Below are positions 1-6,794 of a DNA stretch of 14,450 bases, piece by piece (the stretch's first letter is position 1; each line of letters opens with the position of its first letter). This DNA comes from Clostridia bacterium (GTDB taxonomy: Bacteria; Bacillota; Clostridia; Christensenellales; Borkfalkiaceae): contig JAFVXN010000014.1 in assembly GCA_017501125.1 (NCBI GenBank), positions 1-14,450 of the forward strand, read 5' to 3'. A model generated the notes under the pieces. That model saw only the letters and a program-made list of their open reading frames with translations, was not told where the DNA came from and made no database searches. Position numbers and translations under genes: made by a program.

Positions 1-1
1 A

Positions 2-304
2 AAAGTAAATATTCCTACTCCAGAAAGAGAAGGTTATTTATTTGCTGGATGGTATGATAATGAAACATTTAGTGGTGAAAAAATTGAAGGAACTATCTTA
101 CCAAAAGAAGATATGACTTTATATGCTAAATGGGAAGAAATTATTGGTTCTGTTGTCTTTGTTTCAAATGGTGGAACTGAATATGAAGTAATTCATACAG
201 CAGGTCAAAAAGTTGAACTTCCAACTCCAACTAAGCAAGATTATCCTGTCGTCGTCGGCAGAACGGGAGTCGATTACTTTACTGTCCGTACAATCGCAAT
301 ATAA
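2..304 (+). CDS. InlB B-repeat surface protein fragment (partial, chimeric 3' end)
   Basis: An open frame enters from the left edge and ends at TAA 302-304. It carries one complete InlB/Listeria-Bacteroides B-repeat unit (PTPEREGY, then AGWYDN, then a closing LYAKW near residue 44). A second unit begins with VVFVSNGG and PTPTKQDY. The two PTP motifs lie 69 residues apart, the usual period for this repeat. Such repeats occur in secreted or cell-wall adhesins of Firmicutes and Mollicutes-like bacteria. After residue 81 (about base 245) the expected F-x-G-W continuation is missing and the frame runs through unrelated sequence to a chance stop, so only 2-244 is credible as this protein. GC is about 32% here against roughly half in the neighbouring genes, and this is the only credible plus-strand frame. 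The repeat family is fairly sure. The protein's full identity and its true 3' end are not visible. Confidence 0.7.
   Translation, partial: KVNIPTPEREGYLFAGWYDNETFSGEKIEGTILPKEDMTLYAKWEEIIGSVVFVSNGGTEYEVIHTAGQKVELPTPTKQDYPVVVGRTGVDYFTVRTIAI
240..250. other. Abrupt composition and homology break (chimeric junction)
   Basis: Up to about 244 the DNA is AT-rich and codes for an InlB repeat on the plus strand. From about 245 it becomes GC-richer, with many CGTCG-type words like the rest of the window, and leads in 65 bases to the 3' end of rarA on the opposite strand. The InlB motif is cut in the middle. No insertion sequence, target duplication, tRNA or att-like repeat is visible at the break. 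Either a metagenomic assembly misjoin or a genuine recombination end would look like this. I favour the misjoin. Confidence 0.6.
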
Positions 305-309
305 GCACT

Positions 310-1617
310 TCATACTCTTTTCCCCTTGTTTTTTCTCGTTTGTTTTACCTGCTTTTCGTAGCCGTTATCGCTCGGCTTATAGTATATCCTATCTTTGAGC
401 GAATCGGGCAAATACTGCTGATCGACGTACCCGCCGTAATCGTGCGGGTATTTATATTTTGCCGATTGCGCTTTGTCTTCCTTACTGCCGTAGGAATTGT
501 CCCTTAAGTAGGGCGGTATCGCGTCGTCTCTTACCTCGCGCGCGTCCGCCTTTGCCGCGTACATCGCCGTCACGACGGAATTGCTCTTTTCCGCCTCGCA
601 TACGTAGATAATCGCCTGTGATAAGGGTATCAGCGCCTCGGGCACCCCTATCTTTTCCATCGCGTACATCGCGGAGGTCGCTATCTGCAAGGCTTGGGGA
701 TCCGCCATACCCACGTCCTCTGCGGAGTGGACGACTAGGCGACGGGTGATGAGCATAGGGTCACACCCCCCTTCAATCAAGCGCATCGCATAGTAGAGTG
801 CGGCGTTGGCGTCGCTACCTCTAAGCGACTTACAAAAGGCGGAAAGGAAGTCGTAATAATCGTCTTCGCTGTACGACAACGCTTTGCGCTGAATGGATTG
901 TTCCGCGTCCTGCAAGGTGACGTGAATCTTCCCTTCCGCGTCGGGCGTCGTCGTGAGCGCAGCCAGTTCTAATGCGTTGTACGCCATACGCAAATCGCCA
1001 CCTGCCATGCGCGCAAAGTGCGTTATCGCGTCTTCGTCTACCGTCACGCCCATCTTGCCCAAACCTTTGTGCCTACTCGTCACCGCCTTCTTCAACGCCT
1101 CGACGATATCTTCTTGTGTGAGATGCTTGAACTCGAACACGCGGCACCTTGAGACGATTGCGGGCGTCATGGACGCGTAAGGATTCTCCGTCGTCGAACC
1201 GATAAAAATAATCGTGCCTTGTTCGATAGCGGGCAACAACGAATCGCTCTGCGTCTTGCTAAAACGGTGGCACTCGTCGAGCATAAGATAGGTCTTTTTA
1301 CCGAACATTTTTAAGTTGTCGCGGGCGGTCTCCACCGCTTTTTTGACATCGGCGACCCCTGCGTTGACGGCGTTAAGTTTGATAAAATTGCCGTTGGTCG
1401 TCAGCGCAATAATGTTGGCGAGCGTCGTCTTGCCCACCCCTGGAGGTCCCCAGAATATGCAACTGCCCAACTTGTCCGTCGCAATAGCGCGGCGCAAAAG
1501 GGAGCCCTGCGCGACGATGTGTTTTTGACCGATAAACTCGTCCAAATTGTTCGCGCGCATGCGCTCCGCCAAAGGCTTAGCCGTCTCTTCGTGTTGGTTA
1601 AAATCAAATAAATCCAT
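310..1617 (-). CDS. rarA: Replication-associated recombination protein A (RarA/MgsA) AAA+ ATPase
   Basis: 435 residues, full length for the family. RarA is a clamp-loader-like AAA+ ATPase that acts at stalled replication forks. Visible motifs are Walker A GPPGVGKT at 57-64, Walker B LMLDECH at 111-117 leading into a variant of the family's DEIHRFNK signature (DECHRFSK), sensor 1 STTENP at 141-146, and the SRCR arginine-finger region at 156-159. The C-terminal half has the family's YSEDDYYDFLSAFCKSLRGSD and SYGSKED-type segments of the tetramerisation (MgsA) domain. The ATG lies 9 bases after the patatin gene's stop. Only a weak GGA is seen upstream, so translation may be coupled to that gene. 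It is the last gene of the block, and no hairpin terminator is visible in the 65 bases before the left junction. Identification is firm. Confidence 0.96.
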   Translation of the reverse strand: MDLFDFNQHEETAKPLAERMRANNLDEFIGQKHIVAQGSLLRRAIATDKLGSCIFWGPPGVGKTTLANIIALTTNGNFIKLNAVNAGVADVKKAVETARDNLKMFGKKTYLMLDECHRFSKTQSDSLLPAIEQGTIIFIGSTTENPYASMTPAIVSRCRVFEFKHLTQEDIVEALKKAVTSRHKGLGKMGVTVDEDAITHFARMAGGDLRMAYNALELAALTTTPDAEGKIHVTLQDAEQSIQRKALSYSEDDYYDFLSAFCKSLRGSDANAALYYAMRLIEGGCDPMLITRRLVVHSAEDVGMADPQALQIATSAMYAMEKIGVPEALIPLSQAIIYVCEAEKSNSVVTAMYAAKADAREVRDDAIPPYLRDNSYGSKEDKAQSAKYKYPHDYGGYVDQQYLPDSLKDRIYYKPSDNGYEKQVKQTRKNKGKRV

Positions 1618-1626
1618 ATTTTTTCG

Positions 1627-2412
1627 TTAGTCCATTAACGCTTTTATTTTGTCTACGCTCGCTATGCCCATTTTATAGCCTTGCTCGTAAGCATACGGCA
1701 AATTCTTGAAAGAGTACTGATTCATGTCGCCCAAATCTGGCTCCAACCACAAATCGACGATTTTTTTGTCTTTCTTTCGCATCTCCCTCGCACGGTAGTT
1801 ATCCAACACGTCGAACACTTCCGCCAGCATCATAACGGCGTTGGGGCATACGTCTTTGGTCGATTTATTGCCGATGACGTCTACCGCAACCACCTTATCT
1901 GCCCCCAACTTTTTAACTCGCCTCGTAGGAACTCTTTCCAGCACTCCCCCGTCGACGAGGCGCATACCGTCCCTTTCCGTCGGCTTGAAAATCGCAGGAA
2001 TACTGCAAGAAGCAATGATTGCGTCGATTAAGTTCCCCTCCTTCAACTCCACCGTCTTTTGCGAAATCATATCGACGGCTACGCAGGTAAACGGAATCTT
2101 CAAATCGTCAAAGGATATCTCTCCTAAATACCTTTTCAAAAGGCGACGGATGCTATGAGTATCCAGAAGTCCGCCTATCCTGCCAGTGACGGAGACGATA
2201 TCCAAAAAACGCAAGGATACGGACGCCTTTTTCATCTCCGCAGGCGTCATACCTGCCGAATAAGACGCACCGACGATAGCACCCATAGAACAACCGCTGA
2301 TATAGTCGGGTACGATACCCGCCTCTTCCATCGCTTGTAAAAAACCGATATGCGCCAACCCGCGGCTGCCACCGCTGCCGAGCGCAAAACCCAACGTCTT
2401 CTTCTCTGCCAT
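1627..2412 (-). CDS. Patatin-like phospholipase family protein (RssA/YchK type)
   Basis: 261 residues, typical of compact bacterial patatin-like hydrolases. The oxyanion-hole loop is GSGGSRG at 12-18. The nucleophile elbow is G-C-S-M-G at 40-44 (Ser42). The second half of the Ser-Asp dyad is D154 in the DGG motif at 154-156, followed by the family's VP. No signal peptide or membrane segment is seen, so it should be a cytosolic serine lipid acyl hydrolase. The substrate cannot be told from sequence. The start has a good Shine-Dalgarno (GAGAGGTG, plus-strand positions 2418-2425). It sits 36 bases after pheA and 9 bases before rarA, and neither neighbour suggests a specific lipid pathway. Confidence 0.9.
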   Translation of the reverse strand: MAEKKTLGFALGSGGSRGLAHIGFLQAMEEAGIVPDYISGCSMGAIVGASYSAGMTPAEMKKASVSLRFLDIVSVTGRIGGLLDTHSIRRLLKRYLGEISFDDLKIPFTCVAVDMISQKTVELKEGNLIDAIIASCSIPAIFKPTERDGMRLVDGGVLERVPTRRVKKLGADKVVAVDVIGNKSTKDVCPNAVMMLAEVFDVLDNYRAREMRKKDKKIVDLWLEPDLGDMNQYSFKNLPYAYEQGYKMGIASVDKIKALMD

Positions 2413-2448
2413 ATTATCACCTCTCGTTAATCGATCTTATAAAAACGA

Positions 2449-3294
2449 TTAGTCTTTTACGTATGCACCGAGGAATTTACACTCCAAGGTGTTCTCCCCG
2501 ATTTCTTTAATCATCGTCTGCGTCGTCTCGTCCGCGACGTTGCAATCCGCCTCGATAAAGAAACGATATTCGCCAGGGCGGTTCCTTACGGGACGGCTCT
2601 CAATCTTCGTCATATTGACGCCGTATTTTTCGATGATATGTAATAACTCCATCAAACTGCCAGGTCTGTGCGGGCATACAGCCGACAGGAATACCCTGTC
2701 GCTCTTTTGTGGAATATTTTTCTTACCTTTTTTAACGAGCAAGAAATGGGTAAAGTTTTGTTTTTCGTCCGAAATGCACTCGTCGCTAATCACAAAACCT
2801 TTGCCAAGATTTTCCGTGTGCGCACCGACGATCGCCGCACTCTTGCCCGTGCTATCTTCCATCGCCTTGACCAGCCCGAAACCCGTGGATTCCGTCTCTC
2901 TAAGCGAGGCGAAAGGCAACGCTTTCGTCAAAAAGCCTGCGCATTGGTCAAGTGCTTGGCGATGGGAATACACCCTGCCTATCTCCGACAGTTTTACCCC
3001 CTCTTTATACACCAAGCGGTGGTCGATGCGGAGCACCGATTCCTTCACCGCGTATAAATCTTCCGCCGTCTGCAAAAGGTCTAAATTCTGCAATACGCCG
3101 CCTTGCAAACTGTTCTCGATAGGCAATACCGCCGCGTCTACCTTGTCCGCAGACAACGCCAACACTACCTCGGGAAAATTGCGGAAGGGGATACACTCGC
3201 TCAAGTCGTTCTCTGCCGCTCTTTCCGAATTCAAGAAAGTCTTTGCCGCCAGATGCGAATAACTGCCCTCAGGGCCTAAATACGCTATCTTCAT
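2449..3294 (-). CDS. pheA: Prephenate dehydratase with ACT domain
   Basis: 281 residues, the usual size of a monofunctional enzyme with no chorismate mutase domain. It converts prephenate to phenylpyruvate in phenylalanine synthesis. The catalytic domain shows GPEGSYSH (7-14), PIENSLQGGV (58-67) and SHRQALDQC (110-118). The catalytic Thr-Arg-Phe motif reads Thr-His-Phe at 182-184: the Thr is kept and the Arg is changed. SHPQAL also has Arg in place of Pro. The C-terminal ACT domain (about 203-270) has the GSL...L and ESRP (232-235) motifs that bind the inhibitor L-Phe, so feedback control by Phe is expected. The start is set by AAGGAG at 3301-3306. The gene follows the DAHP synthase gene by 10 bases, which fits co-translation of the first enzyme and the Phe-branch enzyme. 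Confidence 0.94.
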   Translation of the reverse strand: MKIAYLGPEGSYSHLAAKTFLNSERAAENDLSECIPFRNFPEVVLALSADKVDAAVLPIENSLQGGVLQNLDLLQTAEDLYAVKESVLRIDHRLVYKEGVKLSEIGRVYSHRQALDQCAGFLTKALPFASLRETESTGFGLVKAMEDSTGKSAAIVGAHTENLGKGFVISDECISDEKQNFTHFLLVKKGKKNIPQKSDRVFLSAVCPHRPGSLMELLHIIEKYGVNMTKIESRPVRNRPGEYRFFIEADCNVADETTQTMIKEIGENTLECKFLGAYVKD

Positions 3295-3304
3295 ATCTCT
3301 CTCC

Positions 3305-4327
3305 TTATACTTCCGCTGCGATATCTAACAGCATCTCCTCCGTCTGCGACCAACTGATACAGGGGTCGGTGATGGATTTGCCGAATACTTCGTCGTGTTT
3401 TTGATTGCCCTCTTCCAAGAAACTCTCTATCATAAACCCTTTGACGATGGTCTTGAACCTATCGTCGAAGTGTCTATTCTGCATAACTTCCGCCGCGACG
3501 CGCATCTGTTGACGATGTTTTTTGCCACTGTTGGAGTGGTTGCAATCGATGATGATAGCAGGATTCTCTAACTGCGAGCCACGATAAAACTCCTCTACCT
3601 GCATAACCGTCTCGTAGTGGAAGTTGGGCACGTCGTTGCCTGCGCCGTCCACACCACCACGCAATATCGCGTGCGCGTAAGGGTTCCCACCCGAACGCAC
3701 CTGATAGTTACGGTACTTAAAAGTTTGAGGGCTTTGCGCCGCAAAGATAGAGTTGATGAGGGCGGGAATATTACCGCTCATCGGGTTTTTAAGCCCCACG
3801 GGTGCGTCGACGCCACTGGCTACTTGTCTATGCAACTGATCCTCGACGCTACGCGCACCGACGGCGTGGTAGGAAAGCAAGTCTTCCATATACGCCATAT
3901 TCTCGGGATAGAGCATTTCGTCCGCCGCCGTCAAGCCCGACTCCTTAATCGCAGCAAGGTGCAGGGCACGGATACTACGGATACCGCGTATGATATCCGC
4001 CGCCCCTTCGGGATCGGGCTGCAAGAACATACCCTTGTATCCTACCCCTTTCGTACGGGGTTTATTCGTGTAAATTCGGGGTACGATGACGAGTTTGTCC
4101 TTGACCTGCTCGTTGAGTCTGCCCAAACGTCTAATGTATTCCAGCGTGGGTGCAGGCTCGTGCGCGGAGCAGGGCCCGACGATTACGAGCATCTTATTGC
4201 TTTTTCCCGAGATAACCGCACGTATCTCTTCGTCGCGCGATTTTTTGATTTGTTTTAAGTCCTCCGTTAAGGGGGATTCCGCCATGAATTCTTCCGGTTC
4301 CGGAATTAAATACTGCTTTTCCAACAT
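3305..4327 (-). CDS. aroF: 3-deoxy-7-phosphoheptulonate (DAHP) synthase, class I alpha
   Basis: 340 residues, near the length of E. coli AroF/G/H. It condenses phosphoenolpyruvate and erythrose 4-phosphate in the first shikimate-pathway step. Metal ligands can be aligned with the family: Cys53 in GPCSAHEP (51-58), His264 in DCNHSNSGKK, Glu301 in the MIESFLEEGNQ segment and Asp321 in GKSITDPCISW. The substrate loop KPRTKGVGYKG (89-99) is one residue longer than in E. coli. GARSVEDQLHR matches the phosphate-binding region. A Shine-Dalgarno (TAGGAGA, 4337-4343) precedes the ATG. It follows coaD by 18 bases and precedes pheA by 10. The paralogue letter (F, G or H) cannot be decided, and which aromatic amino acid inhibits it is unknown; pairing with pheA suggests Phe. 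Confidence 0.94.
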   Translation of the reverse strand: MLEKQYLIPEPEEFMAESPLTEDLKQIKKSRDEEIRAVISGKSNKMLVIVGPCSAHEPAPTLEYIRRLGRLNEQVKDKLVIVPRIYTNKPRTKGVGYKGMFLQPDPEGAADIIRGIRSIRALHLAAIKESGLTAADEMLYPENMAYMEDLLSYHAVGARSVEDQLHRQVASGVDAPVGLKNPMSGNIPALINSIFAAQSPQTFKYRNYQVRSGGNPYAHAILRGGVDGAGNDVPNFHYETVMQVEEFYRGSQLENPAIIIDCNHSNSGKKHRQQMRVAAEVMQNRHFDDRFKTIVKGFMIESFLEEGNQKHDEVFGKSITDPCISWSQTEEMLLDIAAEV

Positions 4328-4345
4328 AACCGATTTTCTCCTACG

Positions 4346-4837
4346 TTATCTATCTTTTTTTAGTTTTTCTAATTTATAAATATACTCTTCGACTTCCTTC
4401 GTCACGTACTCGTCTATCGGCGTCGAAAACCGAAGACTGTTGCGTACGATGGACGAACTAACGTGCAAAAGGTGCTGACGACAAGGCAGATACACCGCCG
4501 TCGCAGACGGAGATAATTTGTAAGTCGCAAAATAGTCGGCGTTCTCGTAATCGAAATCTATCGTATTCCTAACCCCGCGCACGTAAACGTCCGTTCCCTC
4601 TTTTGCAAGAAGTTCCGCCGCCGTACCGTCAAAGGAAATCACCTTTACCCTTTTTTCCTCGCCAAAAGTCAGGCGCAACATTTCCAGTCTGTCCTCCAAC
4701 GAAAAATACGTCTTTTTCGCAGGATTGCAAAGCACCGCGACCACCACTTCGTCGAATATTTTCAGGCTGTCTTCCACCACGCTTTTATGCCCCAACGTGG
4801 GCGGGTCGAAGGTGCCCGTATATACACATTTTTTCAT
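4346..4837 (-). CDS. coaD: Pantetheine-phosphate adenylyltransferase
   Basis: 163 residues from the ATG at 4837, the normal length for CoaD (PPAT), which adenylates 4'-phosphopantetheine to dephospho-CoA, the penultimate step of CoA synthesis. The nucleotidyltransferase motifs are present: YTGTFDP at 6-12, T-x-G-H at 14-17 (TLGH), RGVRN at 87-91, and the C-terminal SSSIVR (127-132) of the ISSTxVR type. The frame can be extended to a GTG at 4843, but the Shine-Dalgarno AAAGGAG lies 8 bases from the ATG and only 2 from the GTG, so the ATG is used. The ATG overlaps the rsmD stop as ATGA, the classic arrangement for translational coupling. rsmD-coaD is a very common bacterial pair. Confidence 0.95.
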   Translation of the reverse strand: MKKCVYTGTFDPPTLGHKSVVEDSLKIFDEVVVAVLCNPAKKTYFSLEDRLEMLRLTFGEEKRVKVISFDGTAAELLAKEGTDVYVRGVRNTIDFDYENADYFATYKLSPSATAVYLPCRQHLLHVSSSIVRNSLRFSTPIDEYVTKEVEEYIYKLEKLKKDR

Positions 4838-5382
4838 AAGCACTGCTCCTTTCGACAGAAAAAGGTAAGATACGTCTTGCCGTATTTCCGCTCGTCAAAG
4901 GGTTCCAACCCCTCTATCTCGCCTTGAAAGGGTCTATCCCTTTCGTAGACGACGACGCCGTCCTTTTCCAACAAACCTTTTTGCGCGATTTTTTTCAGCG
5001 CCTTTTCGCCTGCGTCCATCGCGTAAGGCGGGTCGAGAAAAATCAAGTCGAATTTTCCTTGCACCAAGTCCAGACAAAGGGAATAATCGTGACAAAAAGT
5101 CGTCACCGACGCCTCTTCGCCGAGTTTTTGTAAGTTCTTTTTCAGGATGGCGACGCTCGTCTTTGCCGCGTCGTTGAAGACGACCTGCCTTGCACCGCGC
5201 GACAACGCCTCTAAACCCAACGAACCGCTACCGCAAAACAAATCCAGCACCCTCGCGCCGTAAAGTCTTGAGGATAATATATTGAATAAGGATTCCTTCA
5301 CCCTGTCCGCCGTCGGACGCACCGCCTCCCCTTCAAAGGTGGCAAGCACGCGTCCACGGTGTTTTCCGCCGATAATTCTCAC
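4834..5382 (-). CDS. rsmD: 16S rRNA (guanine(966)-N(2))-methyltransferase
   Basis: 182 residues, typical for RsmD, which methylates G966 of 16S rRNA in the small subunit using S-adenosylmethionine. The N-terminus MRIIGGKHRGR and the RPTADRVKESLFNIL segment are family signatures. The SAM-binding motif is LDLFCGSGSLG at 46-56 and the catalytic N-methyltransferase motif is DPPY at 117-120. The start is a GTG with GGAGA 7 bases upstream. That site overlaps the stop of the preceding membrane-protein gene (11-base gap). The end overlaps coaD by ATGA. Identification is firm. Confidence 0.95.
   Translation of the reverse strand: MRIIGGKHRGRVLATFEGEAVRPTADRVKESLFNILSSRLYGARVLDLFCGSGSLGLEALSRGARQVVFNDAAKTSVAILKKNLQKLGEEASVTTFCHDYSLCLDLVQGKFDLIFLDPPYAMDAGEKALKKIAQKGLLEKDGVVVYERDRPFQGEIEGLEPFDERKYGKTYLTFFCRKEQCL
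4846..4852 (-). promoter_or_regulatory. Ribosome binding site that fixes the coaD start
   Basis: AAAGGAG on the minus strand lies inside the end of rsmD, 8 bases before the ATG at 4837. It is too close to the in-frame GTG at 4843 to serve it. It therefore selects the ATG that overlaps the rsmD stop codon. Confidence 0.8.
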
Positions 5383-5393
5383 AATCGTCTCCG

Positions 5394-6158
5394 TTATTTC
5401 TTCTTGTTCGGCTTAGTGCCAGGCAAGCCGCCGTAATTGACCTTTTTGGGTTTCGCTTCTTTTTCCGCCAGCGCTTTTTCTTCCGCGTCGAGTTTTGCAA
5501 GGCGCTTTCTTCTACGCGCATAAGCACCGATGATATAGAAGCCGCCTGCAATCGCGACGGGCAAAATCGCTACGGGTATCATCAGGAAATAACTGACGAA
5601 GACGCCGCTGGCGTTGGCGAGCATAAAAGGCAACAACGCCCAGCCCCAGCAAAGTACGCTACCCACCATAAAGCCGCCGAGCACGGGGTTGGTGGAGGCA
5701 ACCGCTTCCGTATTCTCCATCGTCAAAATCCCGTCAATTGCGCCTTGATTGCAACCCCAAATAATCGCCAAAACAACCGTGGTCACCGCCACCATACCGC
5801 CGAGGGCAAAACCCTTCCACGTGCGGTATTCCTGATGTTCTTTGTGGGAGGACATATTCAATTCCCCACCTTCGTACGCCGTTCTCTTAACGTTGCCCGC
5901 CACGAGCATTTCGTAGCCGTTCGCGCCCGAAAGAAAAGCCAGTACGCCTTGGTAAATCATAGGAATCAGCGCAGAGCCGATACAAAGCCATATACGCACC
6001 GTCGTAAAGCCCGTCTTCCAAGTCGTGTCTTCGTTGAAAGCGAACATAAACAATACGACGCTACAAGTAATGTACATAATCAAGGGCATAATCGAATGCT
6101 TGAAAATATCCAACAGCCATTTCCCTATCTCTTTTGCTTTGCTTTTGAATTTTGACAT
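5394..6158 (-). CDS. Hypothetical multi-pass membrane protein
   Basis: 254 residues of no family I recognise. About five hydrophobic segments can be read at roughly 23-41, 52-76, 116-137, 158-181 and 187-212. A hydrophilic section at 77-115 contains SGANGYEMLVAGNVKR and a charged SSHKEHQEYRTWK stretch. The N-terminus is Lys-rich (a likely inside anchor, no cleavable signal). The tail after 213 is a Lys/Arg/Glu/Ala-rich cytosolic segment ending in a Gly/Pro/Lys-rich run. A Shine-Dalgarno (TAGGAG) lies just before the ATG, and codon use resembles the neighbours, so it is a real resident gene. It sits 27 bases after the cyclo-ligase and 11 before rsmD, which says little about its job. A lineage-restricted inner-membrane protein is the safest description. 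Confidence 0.85.
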   Translation of the reverse strand: MSKFKSKAKEIGKWLLDIFKHSIMPLIMYITCSVVLFMFAFNEDTTWKTGFTTVRIWLCIGSALIPMIYQGVLAFLSGANGYEMLVAGNVKRTAYEGGELNMSSHKEHQEYRTWKGFALGGMVAVTTVVLAIIWGCNQGAIDGILTMENTEAVASTNPVLGGFMVGSVLCWGWALLPFMLANASGVFVSYFLMIPVAILPVAIAGGFYIIGAYARRRKRLAKLDAEEKALAEKEAKPKKVNYGGLPGTKPNKKK

Positions 6159-6185
6159 AATTTTTCTCCTATTTTAGGTTTTTAC

Positions 6186-6794
6186 TTAATTTATAAAGAG
6201 GATACGCTTGTCCGTCACGATGGCGTCTACCTTGACGTCCGTCGATACGGAAGGAACCTCGTCCACCAGTTGGATATCGTAGGCGTAGGCTAGTTTGAAA
6301 AGGCGAGGGTTTTTCTGCAAAAACTTGTCGTAATAGCCGCCGCCGTAACCGAGCCGATTACCCTTTTCATCCACGGCAAGTAGCGGCATAATCGCCACGT
6401 CTATCTCACCCTCGTACGCTTGTCCAACGGGCTCTCTTATCCCCATCTCCGACAGGGACATATCTTCGCCAACCTCGACTGCCACCATCTCCGCGCCTTC
6501 TACCCTAGGCGCCAAGACGCGTTTTCCCCTTTTTTGCAGGGCGTCGATTAACGTATCCGTCCGCGCCTCGCTAGAATAGGACATATAGACGAAAAAACAA
6601 TCCGCGTCCGCCAACCCCGCCCTTTCGAGCGCAGCGAACACCCCTTCCGTCATTAGCCTTTCCTTGACGTCGCGATTGTCGACGAGGGTGCGCTGTTTGC
6701 GCATATGTGCACGTAGGGCTTTCTTTCGTTCTTCCATGCTTTTTTTCTCGCCGCAAAGCACCGTAAACGGCTTGCGTTTTTCAATCGTATCCAT
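6186..6794 (-). CDS. 5-formyltetrahydrofolate cyclo-ligase (MTHFS)
   Basis: 202 residues from the upstream ATG. The enzyme uses ATP to turn 5-formyl-THF into 5,10-methenyl-THF in the folate one-carbon pool. The key signature is GYGGGYYDKFL at 149-159, with the upstream YMSYSSEARTD segment and the basic N-terminal KALRAHMRKQR region that binds substrate. The start is uncertain. The ATG at 6794 has a well-placed GGAG and overlaps alr by 14 bases but adds 19 residues not usual in the family. The ATG at 6737 (MEERKK...) fits the family's N-terminus but has only a weak GAGAAA upstream. It is followed by the membrane protein gene. The function is firm and the start is not. Confidence 0.92.
   Translation of the reverse strand: MDTIEKRKPFTVLCGEKKSMEERKKALRAHMRKQRTLVDNRDVKERLMTEGVFAALERAGLADADCFFVYMSYSSEARTDTLIDALQKRGKRVLAPRVEGAEMVAVEVGEDMSLSEMGIREPVGQAYEGEIDVAIMPLLAVDEKGNRLGYGGGYYDKFLQKNPRLFKLAYAYDIQLVDEVPSVSTDVKVDAIVTDKRILFIN

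Noticed and set aside
1627..2412. Patatin-like protein as a CBASS-type anti-phage effector
   Set aside because: No cyclic-nucleotide synthase, Cap-type or other defence gene is nearby. The short cytosolic RssA-like form among housekeeping genes fits an ordinary lipase.
2413..2448. Inverted repeat TAATCG...CGATTA between pheA and the patatin gene
   Set aside because: The stem is only 6 bp and AT-rich with a 12-base loop, and there is no following T-run. It is too weak for a terminator call.
2489..3262. Long plus-strand frame of 257 codons opposite pheA
   Set aside because: It lies wholly antisense to a clearly identified gene, is rich in Ser, Pro and Arg, has no domain motifs and no ribosome site. 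Strong codon bias in this genome leaves long antisense frames open.
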